64,000 bases of DNA. Origin: JAGOUU01 sp964609155. GTDB lineage: Bacteria; Pseudomonadota; Gammaproteobacteria; JAGOUU01. A program made the translations under genes and the position numbers. Shown piece by piece: positions 54,745 to 63,011 of this stretch. The stretch spans positions 1-64,000 of the forward strand of contig CAZSRF010000004.1 in assembly GCA_964609155.1 (NCBI GenBank). Reading direction: 5' to 3'. The notes beneath the pieces were generated by a model. That model was given only the letters and a program-made list of their open reading frames with translations, was not told where the DNA came from and did no database searches. Every line of letters begins with the position of its first letter. The stretch's first letter is position 1.

Positions 54745-54867
54745 GTCATCTCGGTCAAGGCCAGTGAAACTGGGCGCAGAACCGAGATCTATTTATAATA
54801 GATCCCAGTTCTGCGCGCTTTGCGCTTGACTGGGATGACAAAATTCGAGATTGGGAGAACACTTACG
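54745..54867. repeat. Dispersed palindromic repeat, copy 2
   Basis: GTCATCTCGGTCAAG ... GCGCAGAACCGAGATC is followed after a short spacer by its mirror, GATCCCAGTTCTGCGCG ... GACTGGGATGAC, making a long imperfect hairpin. The right half plus flank (to CACTTACG) is homologous, inverted, to 60968-61035. It fills the gap between def and the GmhB-like gene. Confidence 0.8.
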
Positions 54868-54871
54868 ATTA

Positions 54872-55423
54872 TTATAGGCAATTATTTAAAATATAATCAA
54901 CACATTTGTTAAGATCATCAAAACTGTTATCTGTATTAAATCGAGAAATATTTTTTTTATAAACTTCACTACCTTTACCAGTTCTAACTAAAAAATTATA
55001 TTTACATCCAGCTGCTTTACCAGCTTCTAAATCACGCAGGCTATCACCTATAACAGCTGTGGTTTTAAGATCTATATTATAAATAGCTTTTATTTTATTT
55101 ATCATTCCTGGTAATGGCTTACGACATGCACAGTTTTCTAGATGCGGACAGTAAAAAATAGCTTTAAGAGATTTTTTAAAATTAGATGATAGACTATTTA
55201 ATAACTTTTTATTCATGTCAAATAAATTATCTAAATCAAAAAGCTTACGTGCAATACCAGATTGATTTGTTGTTATAAATAAGATGATGTTATTTTTAGC
55301 TAACTTCTCTAAAGCTACAAGAGAATGTGGTAAAAAAATAAACTCATCAGTGTTTTTTATAAAGTTATCAGAGTCAACATTGATAACACCATCACGGTCG
55401 AGAATTACTGTTTTTATTACCAT
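54872..55423 (-). CDS. gmhB: D,D-heptose 1,7-bisphosphate phosphatase-like HAD hydrolase
   Basis: The 183-aa HAD IIIA enzyme has motif I ILDRDGVINVDS, motif II FITTNQSGIAR, the zinc-loop CPHLENCACRKPLPGM and motif IV VIGDSLRDLEAG. GmhB dephosphorylates heptose bisphosphate for LPS inner core. The zinc loop is shorter than in E. coli GmhB but keeps its Cys/His set. It follows glyS after 18 bp; gmhB next to glyQ-glyS near oriC is typical of pseudomonads. Confidence 0.87.
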   Translation of the reverse strand: MVIKTVILDRDGVINVDSDNFIKNTDEFIFLPHSLVALEKLAKNNIILFITTNQSGIARKLFDLDNLFDMNKKLLNSLSSNFKKSLKAIFYCPHLENCACRKPLPGMINKIKAIYNIDLKTTAVIGDSLRDLEAGKAAGCKYNFLVRTGKGSEVYKKNISRFNTDNSFDDLNKCVDYILNNCL

Positions 55424-55441
55424 AAAGCTATTATAATTATC

Positions 55442-57541
55442 TTATTGTAATTCAGATATATCTGCTACTTGATTAAAAAGATTTTGAATATTTTTTAATA
55501 AAAGTAATCTATTGTTTCGTAAATTACTATCTTCACTATTAACCATCACATTTTCAAAAAAGGTATCAATAGGATTTTGTAATTGTGCAAGGCTAAATAA
55601 TATTTTGTTATAATCTTGATTTGAGAACATTGATTTAGATTCAGAGATTTTAGTTTCTAATATTTTATTTAGATTAATTTCAGAGGGGGCTTTTAAGCAC
55701 TCTTGGTTAATATTAGCCGGCAAGTTTTTTAAGTCTTGTTTATTTAAAATATTTTTAACTCTTTTGTTAGCAGCTATAAGGTTACTTGCCTCAGGTAGCT
55801 TTAAAAAGTTACTTACGGCAATAATCCTTTGGTTAAAATCAAATGGTGACGTAGTATGAGTATTGTTTACGGCATAAAACAAATTTAAAGATATATTTTT
55901 GTCATTATAGTATTTTTTTAATCGTTCAAAGCAAAACTGTAAACACTCTTGATTAATAGTGTTTTTCTGCAAAATAGTTAAATTTAAATTGTCAAAATTA
56001 TCCAGGGCCTGTTGAGCTAAAATAGTTAAGTCTAAGGGTAACTTTTTTTCAATAAGAATACGTAATACCCCTAAAGCTGCACGACGTAGACCAAAAGGAT
56101 CTTTATCACCTGTGGGTTTTTGATTAATAGCAAAAATACCTACTATAGTATCTAGTTTATCAGCCAGAGCTAGGCAACAAGCCTCGAGGGACTCTGGAAG
56201 AACATCACCTGAAAATTTAGGTAAATAATGCTGTTCTATTATATTTGCGGTTAATGTTTCTTCTCCATCTAGCAGAGCATAATACTTACCCATGATGCCT
56301 TGCAAATCGGGGAATTCATAAACCATTGCCGTGTATAAATCAGCTTTTGCTAGTTTAGAAGCTCTAGATAAAATGGTTGTTTTAATTTGTTCAGCATTAT
56401 TTAAAAGATGGCTGATAGCTAATGCTAAGTTTTCAACGCGGTTAGATTTATCTAACATGCTCCCAAGTTTTTGTTGATAAGTAACAGTGTCCAATAGTTT
56501 TATACGTGCTTCTAATTTTTCTTTTTTATCAGATTCATAAAAAAATTCTGCATCTTTTAATCTGGCGGATAAAACTCTCTGGTTACCCATGATAACCTGT
56601 TTTTTATTAGTACTAGCTATATTAGAGATAAAGATAAAATATTGTTGTAGTTTGTTTTTTTTGTCGACTACTGGAAAGTATTTTTGATTAACCGCCATGG
56701 AGGTAATTAAACATTCTTGAGGAGCAGCCAGAAACTTAGCATCAAATTCCCCTAATAATGCAACAGGCCATTCTACTAAAGATGTAACTTCTTCTAGTAA
56801 GTCTGGATTAACTAAAGCAGTTAATTTATTTTTTTCTGCAAGTTTATTAATTTGATTATGAATGTTTTTCGATCTTTTTTCAAAGTTGGCTATAACAAAA
56901 GCTTTGTGTAGTTTTTTTTCATAATCAGCAGTGTTTTTAAGTACAATAGCTTTAGGTGCTAAAAAACGATGACCATACGTTTTATTATCAGCGTTTAAAC
57001 CGAATAAATTAAATTTTACTTTTTTATTACCAAATAATAAAACTATCCAATGTACAGGGCGTATAAAGCTGTAATCGTTACTTCCCCATTTCATGGGTTT
57101 AACTATAGGTAGTTTATTTACAGCGTTAGTGATAATTTCGTTGAGTAAACTTTCAGTTTTTTTACCTGCAACTTTGGATTTAAAAATCAACCAACTGCCT
57201 TTATCTGTTTCTAATTTTTCAAGCTTGTCTGGTGATGTGCCGCAAGAGTGTGCAAAACCTATTGCTGCTTTCGTAAAATTATGTTCTTGATCAAATGCTG
57301 CTTTTAATGCTGGGCCACGTTTTTCTTCTAGGTAATCATTCTGTTTACTTTGTAATTCAGTAATTAAACAAGCAATTCTTCGCGGTGTTGCAAAGGGGGT
57401 AATGCTTTTATAAGATAAATTGTAATTAACTAATTCGTTGGCAATTAAATCGCACAAGGCAGTGCTTAATGCTTTTACAGCTTTGGTGGGTAATTCTTCA
57501 GTACCGATTTCAAATAAAAGTGGTTTGGTTTCTTGTTTCAT
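55442..57541 (-). CDS. glyS: Glycyl-tRNA synthetase beta subunit
   Basis: The 699-aa subunit of the bacterial alpha2beta2 enzyme binds tRNA-Gly. Recognisable segments are LLFEIGTEELPTKAVKAL, ATPRRIACL, EEKRGPALKAAFD, KPMKWGSNDYSFIRPVHWIV and GDKDPFGLRRAALGVLRIL. The C-terminal anticodon-binding domain is present. 47 bp after glyQ. Confidence 0.96.
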   Translation of the reverse strand: MKQETKPLLFEIGTEELPTKAVKALSTALCDLIANELVNYNLSYKSITPFATPRRIACLITELQSKQNDYLEEKRGPALKAAFDQEHNFTKAAIGFAHSCGTSPDKLEKLETDKGSWLIFKSKVAGKKTESLLNEIITNAVNKLPIVKPMKWGSNDYSFIRPVHWIVLLFGNKKVKFNLFGLNADNKTYGHRFLAPKAIVLKNTADYEKKLHKAFVIANFEKRSKNIHNQINKLAEKNKLTALVNPDLLEEVTSLVEWPVALLGEFDAKFLAAPQECLITSMAVNQKYFPVVDKKNKLQQYFIFISNIASTNKKQVIMGNQRVLSARLKDAEFFYESDKKEKLEARIKLLDTVTYQQKLGSMLDKSNRVENLALAISHLLNNAEQIKTTILSRASKLAKADLYTAMVYEFPDLQGIMGKYYALLDGEETLTANIIEQHYLPKFSGDVLPESLEACCLALADKLDTIVGIFAINQKPTGDKDPFGLRRAALGVLRILIEKKLPLDLTILAQQALDNFDNLNLTILQKNTINQECLQFCFERLKKYYNDKNISLNLFYAVNNTHTTSPFDFNQRIIAVSNFLKLPEASNLIAANKRVKNILNKQDLKNLPANINQECLKAPSEINLNKILETKISESKSMFSNQDYNKILFSLAQLQNPIDTFFENVMVNSEDSNLRNNRLLLLKNIQNLFNQVADISELQ

Positions 57542-57588
57542 CTAGAGTATAGAAAAAGTTAAAAAAATAATAAGTTAATAATTAAAAT

Positions 57589-58506
57589 TTAGGATTCAGT
57601 TATATTTAATAATGGAAAGTTTAATTCTTTACGTAATTCATAATAACTTTCTGCTGTTTTGCGTGCAAGCTGCCTTATCGCAAGAATATAACGTTGCCTT
57701 TCTGTTACAGAGATAGCACGGCGTGCATCAAGTAAATTGAAAGTGTGTGAAGCTTTCATAACCATTTCATATGCAGGCAAGCATAATTTTTTTTCTAATA
57801 AAGACTCACATTGTTGTTCAAAAGAGGTAAATTGCTTAAGCAAAAAGTCAGTATTGGCATGCTCAAAATTAAAAGCAGACATTTGCTTTTCATTCTGTAA
57901 GTAGACTTCACCATAAGTTATTTTACCTGATGGGCTATCACACCAAATAAGATCGTAAACATTATTAATGTTTTGTAAATACATGGCTAAGCGTTCCAGT
58001 CCATAGGTTAATTCACCACTGACTGGGCTACAAGCTAAACCACCTACTTGTTGAAAATAAGTATATTGAGTAACCTCCATGCCATTTTGCCAAACTTCCC
58101 ACCCTAAACCCCAGGCACCTAGAGTTGGTGATTCCCAATTATCTTCAACAAATCTTATGTCATCTGCATTGGGGTCGATACCGATGAAGCGTAATGAATC
58201 TAAATATAATTCTTGAATATCATTAGGTGAGGGTTTCAATAAAACCTGAAATTGGTAATACATTTGTAAACGATTGGGGTTTTCGCCGTACCGCCCATCA
58301 GTTGGTCTTCTAGATGGCTGAACGTAAGCGCAAAACCAAGGCTCTGGACCAATGGCCCTTAAAAAAGTGGATGGATGGAAAGTACCTGCTCCAACCTCTA
58401 TATCTAAGGGTTGCATAAGTAAACAGCCTTGACTAGCCCAGTATTGTTGTAGTTTTAAAATAAGATCTTGGAAATCCTTAGGTTTTTTATTAATCTTTTG
58501 TTTCAA
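57589..58506 (-). CDS. glyQ: Glycyl-tRNA synthetase alpha subunit
   Basis: The 305-aa class II catalytic subunit makes glycyl-adenylate. Segments [59 protein letters not shown] and [15 protein letters not shown] are all diagnostic. It is the first gene of glyQ-glyS-gmhB. A TATAAT box lies 34 bp upstream on the minus strand (58545-58540). Confidence 0.97.
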   Translation of the reverse strand: MKQKINKKPKDFQDLILKLQQYWASQGCLLMQPLDIEVGAGTFHPSTFLRAIGPEPWFCAYVQPSRRPTDGRYGENPNRLQMYYQFQVLLKPSPNDIQELYLDSLRFIGIDPNADDIRFVEDNWESPTLGAWGLGWEVWQNGMEVTQYTYFQQVGGLACSPVSGELTYGLERLAMYLQNINNVYDLIWCDSPSGKITYGEVYLQNEKQMSAFNFEHANTDFLLKQFTSFEQQCESLLEKKLCLPAYEMVMKASHTFNLLDARRAISVTERQRYILAIRQLARKTAESYYELRKELNFPLLNITES

Positions 58507-58599
58507 TGTGTCAAACTCGATATCTATGCATATGTGGCTATTATACCCAATTTAATAAAATGCATATAGAAGTTATGAGAAATTAACCAATTTTAACTC

Positions 58600-58615
58600 A
58601 CAGGACTTACGCAAC
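58600..58615. repeat. Terminal-repeat-like 16-mer
   Basis: ACAGGACTTACGCAAC is the exact inverse of 45021-45036 and near-matches occur at both 40694-40709 and 40836-40849. Sixteen exact bases in intergenic DNA are unlikely by chance and suggest remnants of one repeat family. Confidence 0.55.
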
Positions 58616-58672
58616 ACTCTGAGGTTTTGAAAGAGGTTTAGTAAAAAGTGATTACATTGTACAAGTTAATGC

Positions 58673-58678
58673 TATAAT
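58673..58678 (+). promoter_or_regulatory. -10 box before DUF2797 gene
   Basis: A perfect TATAAT 33 bp before the ATG. The -35 is poor (TTACAT at 15 bp). Confidence 0.4.
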
Positions 58679-58711
58679 CGCCCCTTTATGTTTAACTAAT
58701 CAGGCGCACAA

Positions 58712-59569
58712 ATGCTAGAAGTCTCAGGAATATTAAATAAGCTTCATACCATGCTAGATCCAGGCGCTCCTGTAGAGTACAGTCTAAAGCTGGATAATGA
58801 TTTATATAGTTTAACTAATATTGAATTAATCAATATAGAATTTTATGGTGAAATTTATTGTATCAACTGTCAGGGTAAAACTAATAAATCATTCAACCAA
58901 GGCTATTGTTTCAGTTGTTTTCGCAAATTAGCTAGTTGCGATTTATGCATAATGAGTCCAGAGCGTTGTAGTTACTATTCAGGTGGTTGTCGTGAACCCA
59001 GCTGGGGTGAAGAGCACTGTATGATTGATCATGTAGTCTACATTGCCAATTCATCAGATCTTAAAGTGGGTTTAACCCGTGCAAATCAATTACCTACAAG
59101 GTGGATTGATCAAGGGGCTACACAAGCATTAGTTATCGCGAGAGTCTCATCAAGATACCAAGCTGGATTATTAGAAGTCATTTGTAAAGAACACTTAAAA
59201 GATAAAACAAATTGGCGAATCATGCTAAAAAGTGATAACGCCCCTATGGACTTATATATTGCTAGGGATGAACTATACAATAAAATAGAAAAACAATTTT
59301 TAACTCTGCAACAACAGTTTCCAGGCAGTAAATTAATTTGGTGCTCAGGCAATAAATCCGAACAAATAATAGATATCTGCTATCCTGTTAAAGAGTATCC
59401 AAATAAAATAACTAGTTATAATTTAGATGCAACACCAAATATACAAGGATATATAAGAGGTATCAAAGGTCAATATATAATATTAGATAATGGTGTAATT
59501 AATATTCGTAAATATACTGGCTATAAAGTTAAACTTACTCTAAAGGAATATGCAATACGGTATGCTTAA
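58712..59569 (+). CDS. DUF2797 family protein
   Basis: The 285-aa protein has the family's Cys-rich front (CINCQGKTNKSFNQGYCFSC; CDLCIMSPERCSYYSGGCRE), likely a zinc site, followed by HVVYIANSSDLKVGLTRANQ and RWIDQGATQALVIARVSSRY, a GIY-YIG-like region in which VYIAN and KVGLTR stand where the catalytic Tyr and Arg are expected. Biochemical role is not established for the family. Its stop overlaps the start of the symporter gene by 20 bp, so the two are probably co-translated. Confidence 0.82.
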   Translation: MLEVSGILNKLHTMLDPGAPVEYSLKLDNDLYSLTNIELINIEFYGEIYCINCQGKTNKSFNQGYCFSCFRKLASCDLCIMSPERCSYYSGGCREPSWGEEHCMIDHVVYIANSSDLKVGLTRANQLPTRWIDQGATQALVIARVSSRYQAGLLEVICKEHLKDKTNWRIMLKSDNAPMDLYIARDELYNKIEKQFLTLQQQFPGSKLIWCSGNKSEQIIDICYPVKEYPNKITSYNLDATPNIQGYIRGIKGQYIILDNGVINIRKYTGYKVKLTLKEYAIRYA

Positions 59570-60932
59570 AAGATTTAATAAAGTTAATAAGCCTATAAAT
59601 TTGCATTGGAAAGTTTTAACTGCTTTAGCTTTGGCTGTTGTGGCTGGAATGATCACAAAGCAAGATACATTTGGGTTTTTTAAGCCTTATGACTTGTATA
59701 ATTTTATTGGTAGTATCTTTATGAATGCATTACGCATGTTAAGTGTACCATTAGTTGTGACATCTATCATCGCTGGGATGGCTAGTATTGGATCAAGTCA
59801 GACGATAAGCAAATTGGGTATAAGAACGCTAAGTTTTTATGCAACCACAACAGCTCTTGCTATTATGACAGGATTATTTTTTATTAATGCTATTCAGCCT
59901 GGTTATGGGATTAATCCTGAAAACGTGCCTAAAATTAGTAAAAGTTCAATGAGTAAATTACAGATTACTTTTAATAAGGCACATGCAAAAAATAGTAGTA
60001 TAGAATCAGATTCAAGCTCAAGTTCAGATTCAGAAGAACTATTTCCAGAAGAACAAACTAAGCCAAATCCAACGACAAATATTTTTTATCAATTAGTACC
60101 TAATAATGTTATTAAAGCTGCTGCAGATGGACAACTGCTTGGAGTGATTACTTTTAGTTTATTTTTTGGATATTTTATTTTACATACCAAAGAAAAAAAT
60201 AGATTATTATTGACAGATTTCTGGTCAGGCACACATGAAACAATTATGTTGTTCACGATGTGGTTTTTAAAATTTGCACCCATCGGGATCTTTGGCCTTG
60301 TAGCTAAATCTGTTGCTGAAACAGGATTTAGTTCTTTTTTCCCCTTATTGAAATTTTTTAGTGCTGTCGTTATTGCATTAGCAACACATAATTTTATTAT
60401 CTTGTCATTATTTTTATTTTTCCTAGGTGGTATTAATCCATGGTTACATATTAAAGCAATGATGCCAGCTATGTTAACGGCATTTGCTACAAGCTCTTCT
60501 TCAGCAAGTTTGCCTGTGGCGATAGAGTGCGTTGAGAAAAATGCCAATGTTTCTAATAAAATAACAAGTTTCGTTTTGCCATTAGGCGCTGCAATGAATA
60601 TGAATGGTACAGCTTTGTACGAAGGGATGGCGGTAATTTTTATTGCTCAAGCGTATGGTGTAACGGTTGATATGTATACGCAATTTATAGTACTGGTAGC
60701 TGCTTTATTAACATCTATTGGTGTGGCAGCTATACCCTCTGCAAGCTTAGTTGCTATCACTATCTTGCTGACCAGTATAGGGTTGCCTCTTGAAGGGATT
60801 GGGTTATTGATGATAACAGATAGAGTCTTAGATATGTGTCGCACTGTAGTTAATGTGTACGGGGACACATGTGCCGCGGTTATTATTGCAAGAAATCTTG
60901 GAGAAAAAAAGGTTTTAACCAAATCAGAATAA
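59550..60932 (+). CDS. Dicarboxylate/amino-acid:cation symporter (DAACS)
   Basis: The 460-aa transporter has the GltP/DctA-family signatures: the serine-rich hairpin AFATSSSSASLPV, NMNGTALYEG in helix 7 and DRVLDMCRTVVNVYGD in helix 8, about eight transmembrane helices and two re-entrant loops. Likely takes up glutamate, aspartate or C4-dicarboxylates. Two oddities: the near-universal NMDGT motif reads NMNGT (Asn352), which alters a cation ligand, and a Ser/Asp/Glu-rich insertion (about residues 150-175) lengthens the helix 4 loop. Starts at ATG 59550; ATG 59562 is an alternative. Confidence 0.9.
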   Translation: MQYGMLKRFNKVNKPINLHWKVLTALALAVVAGMITKQDTFGFFKPYDLYNFIGSIFMNALRMLSVPLVVTSIIAGMASIGSSQTISKLGIRTLSFYATTTALAIMTGLFFINAIQPGYGINPENVPKISKSSMSKLQITFNKAHAKNSSIESDSSSSSDSEELFPEEQTKPNPTTNIFYQLVPNNVIKAAADGQLLGVITFSLFFGYFILHTKEKNRLLLTDFWSGTHETIMLFTMWFLKFAPIGIFGLVAKSVAETGFSSFFPLLKFFSAVVIALATHNFIILSLFLFFLGGINPWLHIKAMMPAMLTAFATSSSSASLPVAIECVEKNANVSNKITSFVLPLGAAMNMNGTALYEGMAVIFIAQAYGVTVDMYTQFIVLVAALLTSIGVAAIPSASLVAITILLTSIGLPLEGIGLLMITDRVLDMCRTVVNVYGDTCAAVIIARNLGEKKVLTKSE

Positions 60933-60967
60933 TTATGTAGTGTATGCTATTGTTGTTGGTTAAAGCT

Positions 60968-61035
60968 CGTAAGTGTTTCACCCGATCTCGAATTTTGTCA
61001 TCCTAGTCAAGCGCAAAGCGCGCAGAACTGGGATC
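60968..61035. repeat. Dispersed palindromic repeat, copy 3 (half element)
   Basis: CGTAAGTGTTTCACCCGATC through GCGCAGAACTGGGATC matches, inverted, the right half of 54745-54867 with few changes. The left half is missing; the 249-bp palindrome begins 6 bp later, so one element may have inserted into the other. Confidence 0.75.
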
Positions 61036-61040
61036 ACATA

Positions 61041-61289
61041 CGTTCACCCTGTAAGATGATTAAAATACGGCGTCATTGTGAAAATGTCGCCAACTCCTAA
61101 ATCGAAAAGAATTCCATACGAGCGCGACATTTGAAGCAATCCAGGATCGATCTAGATAGGAACTGAAAAATTTTCTAAATTGATCTGGATTGCTTCAAAT
61201 GCTGCGCCAGTCTGGTGTTTTTCTCAATATCGAAGTTGGCAGCATTTTCGCAATGACGCCGTATTTTAATCACCATAGTATGGTGAACG
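61041..61289. mobile_element. 249-bp palindromic MITE-like element
   Basis: The ends CGTTCACC and GGTGAACG are perfect inverted repeats. GATTAAAATACGGCGTCATT at 61058-61077 and its continuation to GAAAATG mirror 61244-61272 with one mismatch over 29 bp. A second inner pair, CATTTGAAGCAATCCAG, occurs on both sides of the centre. No ORF fits inside. It is shaped like a non-autonomous transposable element; no transposase is in the window. Confidence 0.8.
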
Positions 61290-61312
61290 TATCTACTAAA
61301 GCTCTGCTTAGT

Positions 61313-62965
61313 TTAATTTAATTTGCAAATATATACTGTATCATTCTTTTTATTACTAAAGGTTTTAATAATATCTATTTTTTTTAAATAGACTAAATGA
61401 TGTAATGTATTGAGTCTGTTATTATCATTATATTTTGTTCTTAATAATACATAATCAAATTGTTTTTTGTTAATGCTATTTAAATCTAAATTATCATAGT
61501 CAATTTCAGTTAAATTAGCTGTGCTAGCATAATAAGCCAATTGTTGATTATTTGCTAAAACTCTTTTGCTAGAAAAAGCATGTTGTTTATGCCATAGTCC
61601 AGCTTGTTTCAAATATTGTTTTGATGAGTCAGCATGATAATAAATAAGGCTATTGATGATCAAGCACATAAGGCAAAGTATAAAAGCTATTGTTGGAATT
61701 GTTTTTAGAGTAGAGCTTTTAAAGCTTGAAGCAAGACGCTGGTAAATATAATCCATACTAAAAGGTACGAATAGCAAGAGCAATAAAGCGCTTAATAGAT
61801 AATACCGACCAGTGATAACAAATATTAAGTACAAAAAACCTGTAGGTATAGCTAAATTAATGATTATAGCAAAAGCTAAAATGCTTAATGATGGCTTATC
61901 AATATAAAGTTTAAATGCTTTATATTTTTTAATAAATACACCTAAGAAAAATATATTGATAACATTAAGGGTCTTAATATATTTAATTATTGCAATAGGA
62001 AGCAAGCCAAACCATAAAAAAGCAAGTGTACTAAGCTTATCATTATGTGTAATGTTAAAAATAGCTGTGTTGACCACAGATATTCTTTGATTATAAGTTT
62101 CGTTAAGTAAATGAAAAATATTTAATTTTATTGTATAGCTAAAAATGTTTGCTATTGTATGGTGGAGCATTATTAATTTTGTAGAACTTCCAGAAAGAAA
62201 ATAAAAATTGCTATAAATTAAAATACAAATTAAAAAAATAAAAAGTAGAGGAGAATAAAAAAAACATAAATTTTTCAATTTGTATTTTAAAGGGTTTCTT
62301 AAAAGTAGTATAGAAAGCGGTAAAGTAAACATTAAGATAACTGCTTCAGCACGAAACAAGAAGGCACACATAAAGCAGATATAATAAGCAATAGTGCAGA
62401 ATATTTTTTTGGTGTTTGAGAGTACGGTAGCATTGTTAGATAGGCCTTTTGCATAATTTAGGAGGTTATATAATCCCCATAAACTAAAAGCGTAATAACC
62501 GAAGTCTCTAATTATTTCTGATCTATATGAGTTTAACTGGGGAAAAAATAAGATAGTAAAACATGCAAAGTATAATTGCGATCTAGTTGGCTTTAATTGT
62601 ATAAATAGGGCAATAAAACCTAAAATAATAGCTAATTGTAAAAGAGTATTGAGAGTATACGCAGCAGTAAGAATAGATAACCCGGTGAATTTACTGAGGA
62701 AGGCAATCATGATGGGATAAAATGGCCAGTTAAAGCTTGCTTTTGCAGATTCAAAGCCCTGTGATAGAAAAATTTGTGCGGTTTTCATGTACAAGATCCC
62801 ATCATTGTTTGGGATGTTGTCACGAGTGGCTAAGATAGAAAAAAAGATAGAGAATAAAGATATTAAAATTAGTAATAATGGAATGTTGATAGAATCAGTT
62901 TTTTTATAGTAATTAGGGTTCATAGACATAGACTGATGTTGTAAGATTTCGGAATTATATCTCAT
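61313..62965 (-). CDS. GT-C-like polytopic membrane protein
   Basis: The 550-aa protein has about 11-12 transmembrane helices and a short C-terminal extramembrane domain. After the first helix, NIPNNDGILYMKTAQIFL resembles the acidic first-loop motif of polyprenyl-phosphate-sugar glycosyltransferases (GT-C; ArnT/PMT-like). These move sugars from lipid carriers to acceptors in the periplasm. The donor and acceptor cannot be told. The start might be a later Met (MSMNPNYYK). It lies after a glycosyltransferase-like gene on the same strand, so a surface-glycan locus is likely. Confidence 0.7.
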   Translation of the reverse strand: MRYNSEILQHQSMSMNPNYYKKTDSINIPLLLILISLFSIFFSILATRDNIPNNDGILYMKTAQIFLSQGFESAKASFNWPFYPIMIAFLSKFTGLSILTAAYTLNTLLQLAIILGFIALFIQLKPTRSQLYFACFTILFFPQLNSYRSEIIRDFGYYAFSLWGLYNLLNYAKGLSNNATVLSNTKKIFCTIAYYICFMCAFLFRAEAVILMFTLPLSILLLRNPLKYKLKNLCFFYSPLLFIFLICILIYSNFYFLSGSSTKLIMLHHTIANIFSYTIKLNIFHLLNETYNQRISVVNTAIFNITHNDKLSTLAFLWFGLLPIAIIKYIKTLNVINIFFLGVFIKKYKAFKLYIDKPSLSILAFAIIINLAIPTGFLYLIFVITGRYYLLSALLLLLFVPFSMDYIYQRLASSFKSSTLKTIPTIAFILCLMCLIINSLIYYHADSSKQYLKQAGLWHKQHAFSSKRVLANNQQLAYYASTANLTEIDYDNLDLNSINKKQFDYVLLRTKYNDNNRLNTLHHLVYLKKIDIIKTFSNKKNDTVYICKLN

Positions 62966-63011
62966 TTGAGAATATCATGGATATGAAACATAACCAATGC
63001 ATTTGTAGAAG

